This document shows positions 35,936-44,071 of a stretch of 59,338 nucleotides of DNA, one piece after another. The stretch's first letter is position 1. Every line of letters begins with the position of its first letter. The notes under the pieces are model-generated. The model worked only from the letters and a program-made list of their open reading frames with translations, searched no databases and was not told where the DNA came from. The DNA is from Planctomycetaceae bacterium (GTDB taxonomy: Bacteria > Planctomycetota > Planctomycetia > Planctomycetales > Planctomycetaceae). A program made the translations under genes and the position numbers. The stretch covers positions 1-59,338 of the forward strand of contig JANSXP010000046.1 in NCBI GenBank assembly GCA_024742875.1, in the 5' to 3' direction.

Positions 35936-37990
35936 CTAGTTGACTGCAAAATCGAGGATCCGAATCGCGTGGCCTTTGCTGCCGGTATGCTTTTCCTGAC
36001 CGACTCGAATTTCTAGCCGGTGTTCTCTGTCCGGCAGGCCGGAGCCCAGAATCACTGTGCGTGGATAATGCAGCCCGCGGCTGAAACGGTGATACAGGTC
36101 GCGAGTCTGCCATGGGCCATCGTCGATGCGAAATTCGAGTTGTCCGGCGTCAGGCCCGGCCAGAACAAAGACGCCGACCGCCGTACCGGACCAGTCCAGC
36201 GATGTGGCGGCCCCGGGAGTCGTGCAGTGCAGCAGCGGTCGTGACAGATAGCGAGACCGTTTGCCGCCAGGCAGCGTCGCCCAGTCAGGCTCAGAGTATG
36301 ACCACTCGCCGCCGGCTGAGTCCTTCCCGGAGACAAGTCTCCCCGTCGTGAAGGCGTCGTCATTGAGCAGGTCTGCAGGCAACGGATGGGCGGCGGAGGC
36401 AGCCGCCTGTCTTCCGCTCCAGCCTGCCTGCAGTACGGCCGTCGCACAATCAGCCGCCAGCTGGTTTCCGACTGGCCCGGGATGCGTGCCGCCAAACTGT
36501 TTCCACGTCATCTGCTGTCGCTCAATCATTCGGCTCAGCACCTTCGGCAGAAAAACGGACGAGACGCCGTAGTGCACGGCCGTGTCTTCATGAGCGGACG
36601 CACTTTTGATGCGCTCGCCCTGCTCGAGCGTCTTCAGCATGCCGGGGTTCACGAAGTGTGTCATGACAATATCCGCCTCGGGGTTGTGCCTGCGGACTCG
36701 ACGAATGATTCCCTCCATGCCAGCGATGCAGTCCTTTGCGGAGTGGGCCGCGTCCTGATCATCGTTGACGGCAAATTCCACGAACAGCAGGTCGACAGTT
36801 CCGTGGGACAGGACGTCTCGTTCCAGCCTGAAGGCGCCCGTGTGAGAACACGTGGAGGCGATGCCCGCGTTGGTGAACTGAAAGTCTGTGTCGGGAAACT
36901 GCTTCTTCAGCCATTGGCAGACCATCGGGCGATAACCTTCCATTTCTGTGATGGAGCCACCAAGGAATGCGACGTGTCCGGTTCCGGAGGCAAATTTTCG
37001 CTGGCTGTTGGTCAGCCTTCCGCGCAGGTACACAAAGTCACGATCCACCACGCGAACGGTGGGAGGGCCGTGCAGCCAGCCGAGTCTGTTCAGAAATGTA
37101 TCCAGGCGGTAGACCGTGCGACGATACCATTGATCAGACTGATCTCGGCGTGCCGCGTTGTTCCCTTTGGCGGCGTTGAAAAAACCATGCGGGGCATTCG
37201 CATAGCTGACCACTTCGCACGCGTTACCTGCGGCCGTGGCCCGCCGTTCGTACTCCTTCACGGTTGCGATCGGCACCGTGGTGTCGGCTTCTCCGTGGAA
37301 GATAATTGTCGGGGGCAGATCGGCTCTGATGTGATGAATGGGAGAGATGTCCGCTGGCGGGACGCCCGTGCGTCTGGCAAGACTGGTGGACCTGTCGGCT
37401 GGAAATTCGAATTCAAACCCCTCGAGTGGGGCCAGCATCAGCGCGGGATTGAACAGTGCCAGCGCGTTGGGACGTGAACTGACCGACTGATCTTCATCGC
37501 TGGCCTCCAGTCCGGAAATGGCGGCCGTGCAGCAGGCGATGTGACCGCCCGCCGATCCGCCTGCGGCACAAATCCGGTGCGGGTCGATTCCCAGGCGGGA
37601 AGCATTCTGCCGCAGCCATCGTACGGCCGATTTGGCATCTTCCACACACGCGTCAGCTGTCACGCTGTGCCGGGAAGCAACGCGGTAATCTGCCGTGGCC
37701 GCCAGCAGTCCGCGTGATGCCAGATAACGGCAGTGAGGTTCAAACTGCGACGGGGAACCGGCCCGCCAGCCGCCTCCAAAAAAGAACACGACAGCCGGCC
37801 GGTTCTTTGTCTGCTGACCGTTCGTGAAGATCTGCAGCTTCAGCGGCACGTTCCCGACCGTTTTGTAGATGCTTTCTGTCGACTGCACCTCGTGAGAGTG
37901 TGGAGCGGTGGAGGCCGATGTCAGTGACTGGGCGCGTGTGGCGCTCAGGCACACTGATGAGACGATGAACAGCAGGGCAAGTCGTGTCAT
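35936..37990 (-). CDS. Esterase-SGNH hydrolase fusion protein, secreted
   Basis: 684-residue two-enzyme fusion. The ATG at 37990 begins a signal peptide (TRLALLFIVSSVCLSATRA). Residues ~45-300 are an alpha/beta hydrolase of the BD-FAE/carboxylesterase group: oxyanion motif FFFGGGWRAGS, nucleophile Ser146 in GGSAGGH, Asp236 in HGEADTTVP and His268 in APHGFF. Residues ~335-530 are an SGNH/GDSL-type hydrolase: Ser346 in FLGGSITEMEGYRP, block II NAGIAST, block III FAVND, and block V GGTHPGPVGNQ. A C-terminal domain of about 130 residues is beta-like. Both halves suggest deacylation of an acylated glycan, such as acetyl-xylan. It is convergent with the HemP-like gene and divergent from the lectin-like gene. 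Confidence 0.88.
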   Translation of the reverse strand: MTRLALLFIVSSVCLSATRAQSLTSASTAPHSHEVQSTESIYKTVGNVPLKLQIFTNGQQTKNRPAVVFFFGGGWRAGSPSQFEPHCRYLASRGLLAATADYRVASRHSVTADACVEDAKSAVRWLRQNASRLGIDPHRICAAGGSAGGHIACCTAAISGLEASDEDQSVSSRPNALALFNPALMLAPLEGFEFEFPADRSTSLARRTGVPPADISPIHHIRADLPPTIIFHGEADTTVPIATVKEYERRATAAGNACEVVSYANAPHGFFNAAKGNNAARRDQSDQWYRRTVYRLDTFLNRLGWLHGPPTVRVVDRDFVYLRGRLTNSQRKFASGTGHVAFLGGSITEMEGYRPMVCQWLKKQFPDTDFQFTNAGIASTCSHTGAFRLERDVLSHGTVDLLFVEFAVNDDQDAAHSAKDCIAGMEGIIRRVRRHNPEADIVMTHFVNPGMLKTLEQGERIKSASAHEDTAVHYGVSSVFLPKVLSRMIERQQMTWKQFGGTHPGPVGNQLAADCATAVLQAGWSGRQAAASAAHPLPADLLNDDAFTTGRLVSGKDSAGGEWSYSEPDWATLPGGKRSRYLSRPLLHCTTPGAATSLDWSGTAVGVFVLAGPDAGQLEFRIDDGPWQTRDLYHRFSRGLHYPRTVILGSGLPDREHRLEIRVGQEKHTGSKGHAIRILDFAVN

Positions 37991-38149
37991 GAGAGCATTT
38001 CCAACAGTGACTAAGTCAGTGTTCGGACAGCAGACGCGATTGCCAATGGAATTACAAGTGCGTGCCACAGTTGCAGGGAATGCAGGGCCATCTAGAATCC
38101 GCCGCACTGTCCGCACCACAGGACACGAATTGATTCAGGAGGCTCTTTG

Positions 38150-38725
38150 ATGCGCTCGGGCACAGGCGTGTGGGTTTTTGCAATCTTGGCGTTTACGAAC
38201 TGTCCGCAATCATGCGGAGAGATTATTGCCTATGTCGACAATCCGGACCCGCTGACGAACGTGGATCGGCCGTTCGTGGCATTGCTGTCGGAAAGCAGTT
38301 GGTTCGCGGCTGAACGGGAGGCAAATTCTTTTGGCGGGCATCTGATCACGATCCGCAATGAAGCGATGAACGCGTGGGTCAATCAGGCGTTCTCCAATTT
38401 CCTTGGAACCAGGCGTTCTCTGTGGATCGGACTGAATGACGTTGACTCGGAAAACGATTTTGCCTGGACAGACGGCAGTCCGTCGTCGTACAGAAACTGG
38501 TTTCGCTCAGAGCCGAACAATACGAACGGCAACGAAGACTCGGTTTTGATGCTGCCGGATACCGGGCAGTGGAATGACGCAGACGGAACGCTCAGCATTG
38601 CCTTTGGAGTGGCTGTGACGGCAGTCATCCCCGAGGCTCGCACCGTAGTGCTCGTCTTTTTGCTCACGTGTGTCGCACTGGGCCGATGCTGGTCGCGGCG
38701 ACGAAAGGCGAACGCAGCCCGATAG
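38150..38725 (+). CDS. C-type lectin-like protein with PEP-CTERM-like tail
   Basis: 191-residue exported protein. The ATG at 38150 has AGGAGG 7 bases upstream and starts a signal-like segment. The C-type lectin-like domain at about 42-155 shows SWFAAEREANSFGGHLITIRN, LWIGLNDVDSENDFAWTDGS, the sugar-type motif EPNN and WNDAD. The usual disulfide cysteines are absent, as in many planctomycete members. The C-terminus (VIPEARTVVLVFLLTCVAL then RRRK) is arranged like a PEP-CTERM sorting signal, with PEA in place of PEP. This would suggest cell-surface attachment via an exosortase; no exosortase gene is in the window. Confidence 0.8.
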   Translation: MRSGTGVWVFAILAFTNCPQSCGEIIAYVDNPDPLTNVDRPFVALLSESSWFAAEREANSFGGHLITIRNEAMNAWVNQAFSNFLGTRRSLWIGLNDVDSENDFAWTDGSPSSYRNWFRSEPNNTNGNEDSVLMLPDTGQWNDADGTLSIAFGVAVTAVIPEARTVVLVFLLTCVALGRCWSRRRKANAAR

Positions 38726-38733
38726 CAAAGCGA

Positions 38734-39156
38734 CTACTGTCCACGTCGCCATCGCTGCAGCAGGCTGCGAATGGAAGTGGCAGGCCGTGGGTAGCCCCAG
38801 GTCGCGGCCAGCGCGTCGGCTGCATCTTCCGGATCGGTGATTTCGCCCCAGCCTCCGTTACGCAAAAAGGCGTGTGCAAATTCGTGAGCGATCACGTACA
38901 GCGAGAAGTCTTCCGGCAGGTCGTTCAGGCGAGGCTTCAGCACGACGCGACGAGACCCGTGCCCGGGCGGGCCTGGGGTTGGCATAAACAGTGTCCACCC
39001 TTTGCCCGGCTCATAGTTGTCTAGCGCGACTCCGAAACGCTCGTCCGTGACAAAGTCCTGTTGGACGTGCTCCGGCAGCGACGTCAGCACGGATCGCACA
39101 CGCTGCTGCAACTGCGGATGCTGATCAAATGGTGCAAGGTAGATTTCGAACGACAT
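38734..39156 (-). CDS. HEFAH-motif zincin-like protein
   Basis: 140-residue protein with HEFAHAFL at residues 91-98, an HExxH zinc-binding signature in a predicted helix, followed by GGWGEITDPEDAADALAATWG, where a later acidic residue could be the third ligand (gluzincin-like). There is no signal peptide or membrane helix. The small size resembles ImmA/IrrE-like or SprT-like peptidases, but the remaining sequence is not recognised. It runs convergently with the lectin-like gene, 8 bases apart. Proteolytic activity is inference from the motif only. Confidence 0.75.
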   Translation of the reverse strand: MSFEIYLAPFDQHPQLQQRVRSVLTSLPEHVQQDFVTDERFGVALDNYEPGKGWTLFMPTPGPPGHGSRRVVLKPRLNDLPEDFSLYVIAHEFAHAFLRNGGWGEITDPEDAADALAATWGYPRPATSIRSLLQRWRRGQ

Positions 39157-39228
39157 ACCACCGTTGTAGCACTCAGGTGCGTCCCGCGTCCACTGCTCCC
39201 TGCTCCTGCGGTATGACCTTGATTGTCG

Positions 39229-39501
39229 TCAGCGATCCAGGCGAATCATGGTTTGCCGCTGCATGAAGACGACCATCTGTTCGCGGTCATCCGGGTCTGG
39301 CTGCACAGAAACGATCTTCCAGCCGCGGCGTCCCAGATCCCCGAGACTGCTTCCCAGGAACGCCCCCTTTTTGGTGTCCTTTTCCATGTAGACGGTGCGG
39401 TATTCCATCTGAGGGGGAATCAGCGTGTCAAACAGGAATCGAGTGAACAGTTCTGCCGACCAGATTGTCAGAATCAGCAGGAACAGCTGTTTGTAACTCA
39501 T
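39229..39501 (-). CDS. Small membrane protein with DUF4177-like domain
   Basis: 90-residue protein. The ATG at 39501 has AGGAG about 11 bases upstream; it is preferred over the longer frame. A membrane anchor lies at about 4-24 (KQLFLLILTIWSAELFTRFLF). The remaining 60 residues match the DUF4177 pattern: MEYRTVYMEKD, then LGDLGRRGWKIVSVQPD, then QMVVFMQRQ. The function is unknown. It is the gene upstream of the HEFAH-motif protein on the same strand, about 70 bases away. Confidence 0.7.
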   Translation of the reverse strand: MSYKQLFLLILTIWSAELFTRFLFDTLIPPQMEYRTVYMEKDTKKGAFLGSSLGDLGRRGWKIVSVQPDPDDREQMVVFMQRQTMIRLDR

Positions 39502-39814
39502 GATGTCTTGCTCCTGATGTCGGTACGGCGGCCAGGTTCCGCACATCTGTCTGAGGCAGTGGCGGCGATGGTGTCAATGGTGGCGGACGCAGGCGACGCA
39601 GCGGCTGTCCCCATTTATGACATTTCGACCGGCCGCAGATTGGGACTCCTTAAGATCTGCCTGCACAGACTCTGGAATCTCAGGAATTGGGTGACGGAAT
39701 GCACTCAGTAATCGTTCGTTCTTTGCTAACTTACCCACGCCGAACACCATGGACGCACAGCCTGCGTTCATGGTGTGGAACTGATCCTTAAACAGAGCAG
39801 ACAATACCACCACA
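39502..39814. other. Intergenic region, 313 bp, leuS leader
   Basis: Divergent region between the small membrane protein and leuS. It contains the 14-bp hairpin at 39744-39776. No T-box-like specifier/antiterminator arrangement, no gene and no terminator recognised. The leuS ATG at 39815 lacks a strong ribosome site. Confidence 0.6.
39744..39776. promoter_or_regulatory. Long hairpin in the leuS leader
   Basis: A 14-bp stem with a single G-U pair (ACACCATGGACGCA / TGCGTTCATGGTGT) and a 5-base loop ends 38 bases before the leuS ATG. There is no T-tract. It could be a 5'-UTR stability or regulatory element, or a DNA operator. Confidence 0.6.
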
Positions 39815-42733
39815 ATGCCTCGCTACGACTTTAAGTCCATTGAATCCCGCTGGCAGAAATACTGGGAAGACAACGAAACCTTCAAGGCCGGCGATCCGTC
39901 TTCTGCAACGGAAAAGCTGTACGTGCTGGACATGTTCCCCTACCCCTCCGGCAGTGGGCTGCACGTCGGACATCCGGAAGGGTATACGGCCACCGACATC
40001 GTCTGCCGGCACGCACGAATGAACGGTCGCAACGTGCTGCATCCGATGGGCTGGGACTCGTTTGGTCTGCCCGCCGAAGAGCACGCCGTCAAGACGGGCA
40101 CTCACCCTCGCGAAACGACGGAGAAGAATATTGGTACGTTTCGTCGTCAGCTGAAGATGCTCGGATTCAGCTACGACTGGTCCCGCGAACTGGCGACGAC
40201 CGACGAGGACTATTATCGCTGGACGCAGTGGATCTTTTTGCAGCTGTTTGACACCTGGTATGACGCGGAGCATACCTGGACGGGGCCGGATGGAGAGCAG
40301 CGCGTTGGTCGCGGTCGGCCAATTGCGGAGCTGCCAATTCCTGATGATGTGGCGGCTGCCGGAGACGAGGCGGTCCGCCGCTATCAGGACAAACGCCGCC
40401 TGGCTTACATCAGTGAGGCGCCCGTCAACTGGTGTCCAGGGCTGGGCACAGTGCTGGCCAACGAAGAGATCGTCGATGGCAAAAGTGAAGTGGACGGACA
40501 CCCGGTCGAACGCGTGGCACTGAAACAGTGGATGCTGCGCATCACCGCTTACGCCGACCGATTGGGCAGCGAGCTGGATGCGCTCAACTGGCCGGAAAGT
40601 ATCAAGCTGCTGCAGCGCAACTGGATTGGCCGCAGTACGGGGGCGGAAGTCGATTTTTACATCGGCACTGAATCATTCGCCGACTGGACCAGTGCCCGAG
40701 GGCAGCAGGGCTGGCCGGAAGAGGCGTCCGACGACGTTCTGCGCGTCTACACCACGCGACCGGATACGTTGTACGGAGCCACCTATATGGTGATCGCTCC
40801 TGAGCATCCCTTTGTCGAGCGTTTGACCACCGCGGAGCAAAGCGACGCTGTGCAGTCTTACTGCCGGGCGGCGTCACTGAAGAGTGATCTGGATCGCACG
40901 GAACTGGCGAAGGAAAAGACGGGGGTGTTCACCGGCTCGTACGCCATCAATCCGGTGAATGGTCAGCAGGTTCCCATCTGGGTGGCTGATTACGTGCTGA
41001 TCAGTTACGGCACAGGCGCGATTATGGCGGTCCCCGCCCACGATCTGCGCGACTTCGAGTTCGCTGTGACGTTTGATCTGCCCATTGTGCAGGTCGTCAA
41101 GCCACCCGAGTCATGGGAGCCTTCGAAGGACGAGAAGGCTGCAGCGGCGGAGGTCAACGGCGAACAGATGACCCCGTTTTCCGGTCGTGGCACGTCCGTC
41201 AATTCCGGAGATTTGACAGGTCTGCCGACCGATGAACTCAAACAGAAAATCACGGCGCAGCTGGATGATTCGGGACTGGGCCGATCTGCCGTGAACTACA
41301 AGCTGCGAGACTGGCTGTTCAGTCGACAGCGCTACTGGGGCGAGCCATTTCCCATCTGGCACGAACTGGACGCTGACGGCAATCCGACCGGCCTGATGCG
41401 AGCAGATGAACCAGCTGAACTGCCTGTGCTGCACCCTCACATGGACGACTTTCAGCCAACCGGCACGCCGGAGCCTATGCTGTCCAAAGCGGATGACAGC
41501 TGGCTGTACAAGACGGCCGAAGACGGCACCCGACTGAAGCGAGAAACCAACAGCATGCCGCAGTGGGCGGGCAGTTGCTGGTACTTTCTGCGCTTTTGTG
41601 ACAACAAAAACGGCGAGGCGTTTATCGACCCTGCGCTGGAAAAGTACTGGATGCCGGTGGACCTGTACATTGGCGGAGCAGAACACGCCGTGCTGCACCT
41701 GCTGTACTCCCGGTTCTGGCACAAAGTCCTGTTTGACCGCGGTCATGTGTCGTGTCCGGAGCCGTTTCATCAGCTGGTCAACCAGGGGATGATTCTGGGA
41801 GACACGGACTACAGTCTCACCGCGGATGACTATGAGGCGAATGCGGAGCTGATTGCTGAACGCGGCCTGGATCCACTCCGAATTCGCACAGATGATGGCG
41901 AACGGGTGGCGCTTCGCAATCCCTCGGATGACTCCACAAAATACTGCCCTTTGAAGGACGACCAGATCGAAAAACGGGGCCGTTCTGTGTTCCTCAAGGG
42001 GACAGAACTGCAGTTAAGTGGCCGCACGGACAAGATGTCCAAAAGCCGTCGCAACGTCGTCAATCCTGATGACGTGGTGAAAGACTATGGCGCCGATTCG
42101 CTGCGTCTGTATGAGATGTTTATGGGGCCACTGGAGCAGGTGAAGCCCTGGAGCATGAAGGGCGTGGAGGGCGTGCACCGATTTTTGGGGCGCGTCTGGC
42201 GGATGGTCATTGACGATCGCGCCGAAGAGCTGGCGCTGCATGAGTCTGTCAGTGACGCTGATCCAACGGCTGATCAGCTGCGGGTGCTGCACAAGACGAT
42301 CAAAGCCGTTGGTGACGATATCGGCAAGTTGAGCCTGAATACGGCCATCAGTCGGATGATGGAGTTCACCAACTTCATGTCACACGAAGACGTACGGCCC
42401 AAAGCCGTGCTGCAGCCGTTTCTGCTGCTGCTGTCGCCATTCGCGCCGCATATCGCTGAGGAACTCTGGGCAGCGATTGGCAACACGGACACGCTGGCTT
42501 ACGAGCCCTGGCCGCAGTACGACGAGTCTCTGCTGGTGGAAGACACGATCGAGCTCCCCGTTCAGATCAATGGGAAAATGCGGGCCAAAATTCAGGTGGC
42601 CAGCGGGCTGGATCGTGAGGCCACACAGGCGGCTGCTGAGGCTGATCCCGCCGTGCAGAAACATCTGGCAGGCGGAAACGTTGTGAAAGTGATTTCGGTG
42701 CCCGGACGCATGGTCAACTTCGTTGTGAAGTGA
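39815..42733 (+). CDS. leuS: Leucyl-tRNA synthetase
   Basis: 972-residue class I aminoacyl-tRNA synthetase that charges tRNA-Leu. The HIGH motif reads HVGH at residues 50-53 within [16 protein letters not shown]. The CP1 editing domain includes [20 protein letters not shown]. The KMSKS loop is KMSKS at 740-744. The C-terminal anticodon-binding domain ends with [14 protein letters not shown] and a [16 protein letters not shown] tail. The protein is longer than bacterial LeuRS of about 860 residues, with insertions within the catalytic/editing region, as in some planctomycete and actinobacterial enzymes. Expression may be influenced by the leader hairpin. Confidence 0.97.
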   Translation: MPRYDFKSIESRWQKYWEDNETFKAGDPSSATEKLYVLDMFPYPSGSGLHVGHPEGYTATDIVCRHARMNGRNVLHPMGWDSFGLPAEEHAVKTGTHPRETTEKNIGTFRRQLKMLGFSYDWSRELATTDEDYYRWTQWIFLQLFDTWYDAEHTWTGPDGEQRVGRGRPIAELPIPDDVAAAGDEAVRRYQDKRRLAYISEAPVNWCPGLGTVLANEEIVDGKSEVDGHPVERVALKQWMLRITAYADRLGSELDALNWPESIKLLQRNWIGRSTGAEVDFYIGTESFADWTSARGQQGWPEEASDDVLRVYTTRPDTLYGATYMVIAPEHPFVERLTTAEQSDAVQSYCRAASLKSDLDRTELAKEKTGVFTGSYAINPVNGQQVPIWVADYVLISYGTGAIMAVPAHDLRDFEFAVTFDLPIVQVVKPPESWEPSKDEKAAAAEVNGEQMTPFSGRGTSVNSGDLTGLPTDELKQKITAQLDDSGLGRSAVNYKLRDWLFSRQRYWGEPFPIWHELDADGNPTGLMRADEPAELPVLHPHMDDFQPTGTPEPMLSKADDSWLYKTAEDGTRLKRETNSMPQWAGSCWYFLRFCDNKNGEAFIDPALEKYWMPVDLYIGGAEHAVLHLLYSRFWHKVLFDRGHVSCPEPFHQLVNQGMILGDTDYSLTADDYEANAELIAERGLDPLRIRTDDGERVALRNPSDDSTKYCPLKDDQIEKRGRSVFLKGTELQLSGRTDKMSKSRRNVVNPDDVVKDYGADSLRLYEMFMGPLEQVKPWSMKGVEGVHRFLGRVWRMVIDDRAEELALHESVSDADPTADQLRVLHKTIKAVGDDIGKLSLNTAISRMMEFTNFMSHEDVRPKAVLQPFLLLLSPFAPHIAEELWAAIGNTDTLAYEPWPQYDESLLVEDTIELPVQINGKMRAKIQVASGLDREATQAAAEADPAVQKHLAGGNVVKVISVPGRMVNFVVK

Positions 42734-42882
42734 TCCGCTGCCATCGTGGGAAAGTCCGGCTGTACAGTGGACGAGCGTGAACGTAACCTGCTGTGGCTGC
42801 CCAGGGCAGCAAAACTGAATCACCGGCGTGGCACCACCAGGTGGCCTTCTGTCCCGTCGACTAACAGTGTCAGGAACCCCAC

Positions 42883-43983
42883 GTGTCCCACACCATCACT
42901 CTCAAACAGACGGATCGTGATCTGCCGAAACACGTGAAGAATGGCTTTATGCGCTATTCGGAGTTTCAGCCACTCACTCAGGGCGGTGAGGCGATGCTCC
43001 AGACGTGTTTCGATGAGAACCTCGGGCGTACGGTCGTCATGAAGACACTGTTGCCGCAGCTCGCGAATCTGGAGGTCTACCGCAAGCGTTTCCTGCGTGA
43101 AGCCCGTGTGACGGCGCAGATTCCTCATCCGGCCACCGTGCCGGTGTATGAGATCAGTCGTGATCGGGAAAGCAACGTTTACTTCACGATGAAGAAACTG
43201 GACGGCCGCGACCTGTGCGACATTCTGGATCGTATTGCCGAAGGTGACGCGGCAACAAAAGAATCGTATCCGCTTGATCAACTGCTCAACGTATTGATTC
43301 ACGTCGGCCAGTGTCTGGCCTACGCGCACACCATGGGCGTAGTGCATCGAGATCTGAAACCGGCCAATATTATGGTGGGCCAGTATGGAGAGATCACGCT
43401 GCTGGACTGGGGACTGGCCAAAGTCTGGGACATGGAAGACAACGACGAGATTGAAGAACTCGTCCGCAGTGGTCAGCAGCAGGTTTCGGGACGACTGACC
43501 GGACGAGGCGATGTTCAGGGGACGCCCTTTTATATGTCGCCTGAACAGGCGCGGGAAACGGCCGATGTGGACCAGAGAACCGACATCTACAACATGGGGA
43601 TTATGCTGTTTGAGATTCTGACCAATCAGAGTTTCATGTCGGGGCGGAACTTCAAAGAGATCAAACGCAAGATTCTGGAAGACCCCGTTCGTTCTCCGGC
43701 CGACGTGCTGCCGCGCGGAGCCGTGGCGGCTGATCTGAATGCCATCTGCCTGAAAGCCCTCCAGAAAGAGCCCGAACATCGCTACGCCACAATGGAACAA
43801 TTTGTGACAGATCTGCGCAATCAGTTGCTGGGCCGACCGGTGAGCGTGTATCAGTCACCGCCACTTGTACGTTGGCTTACATCGTCCAGTCGCAATCCCG
43901 TCAGCACACGCTCGCTGTTCTGGGTGGCGGTGGGCATTCTCGTGTGCCTGATTTTTCAGACGATTTGGCAGGCAGTCAATTGA
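42883..43983 (+). CDS. Membrane Ser/Thr protein kinase
   Basis: 366-residue Hanks-type kinase with a C-terminal membrane anchor. The start is GTG with CAGGAA upstream. The nucleotide loop is atypical (LTQGGEAMLQ), the invariant Lys is about K54 (VVMKTLL) and the alphaC Glu is in FLREARV. The catalytic loop is VVHRDLKPANIMVG; the metal-binding motif is DWG instead of DFG (LLDWGLAKV), a common planctomycete variant. The activation segment ends GTPFYMSPEQAR. A hydrophobic helix at about 345-362 (LFWVAVGILVCLIFQTIW) anchors the protein with no extracellular sensor domain. The substrate is unknown. It stands alone between leuS and a peptidase. Confidence 0.93.
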   Translation: MSHTITLKQTDRDLPKHVKNGFMRYSEFQPLTQGGEAMLQTCFDENLGRTVVMKTLLPQLANLEVYRKRFLREARVTAQIPHPATVPVYEISRDRESNVYFTMKKLDGRDLCDILDRIAEGDAATKESYPLDQLLNVLIHVGQCLAYAHTMGVVHRDLKPANIMVGQYGEITLLDWGLAKVWDMEDNDEIEELVRSGQQQVSGRLTGRGDVQGTPFYMSPEQARETADVDQRTDIYNMGIMLFEILTNQSFMSGRNFKEIKRKILEDPVRSPADVLPRGAVAADLNAICLKALQKEPEHRYATMEQFVTDLRNQLLGRPVSVYQSPPLVRWLTSSSRNPVSTRSLFWVAVGILVCLIFQTIWQAVN

Positions 43984-44071
43984 CGGGACCGCCCAGCCCT
44001 CGCAGACTTAGCGGAGCTGTTTTCCGCCTGCTTTGTGCAGGCTCTTTCCTTCCTGTTGGCTGGCCGAAACT

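Noticed and set aside
36386-37477. 363-codon open frame on plus, opposite the esterase-SGNH gene
   Set aside because: Shadow; the minus-strand frame contains both catalytic triads here.
39502-39814. T-box riboswitch in front of leuS
   Set aside because: No specifier loop, T-box sequence or terminator/antiterminator pair; only a single long hairpin.
42820-43800. 326-codon open frame on minus, opposite the Ser/Thr kinase
   Set aside because: Shadow of the kinase domain; no motif on minus.
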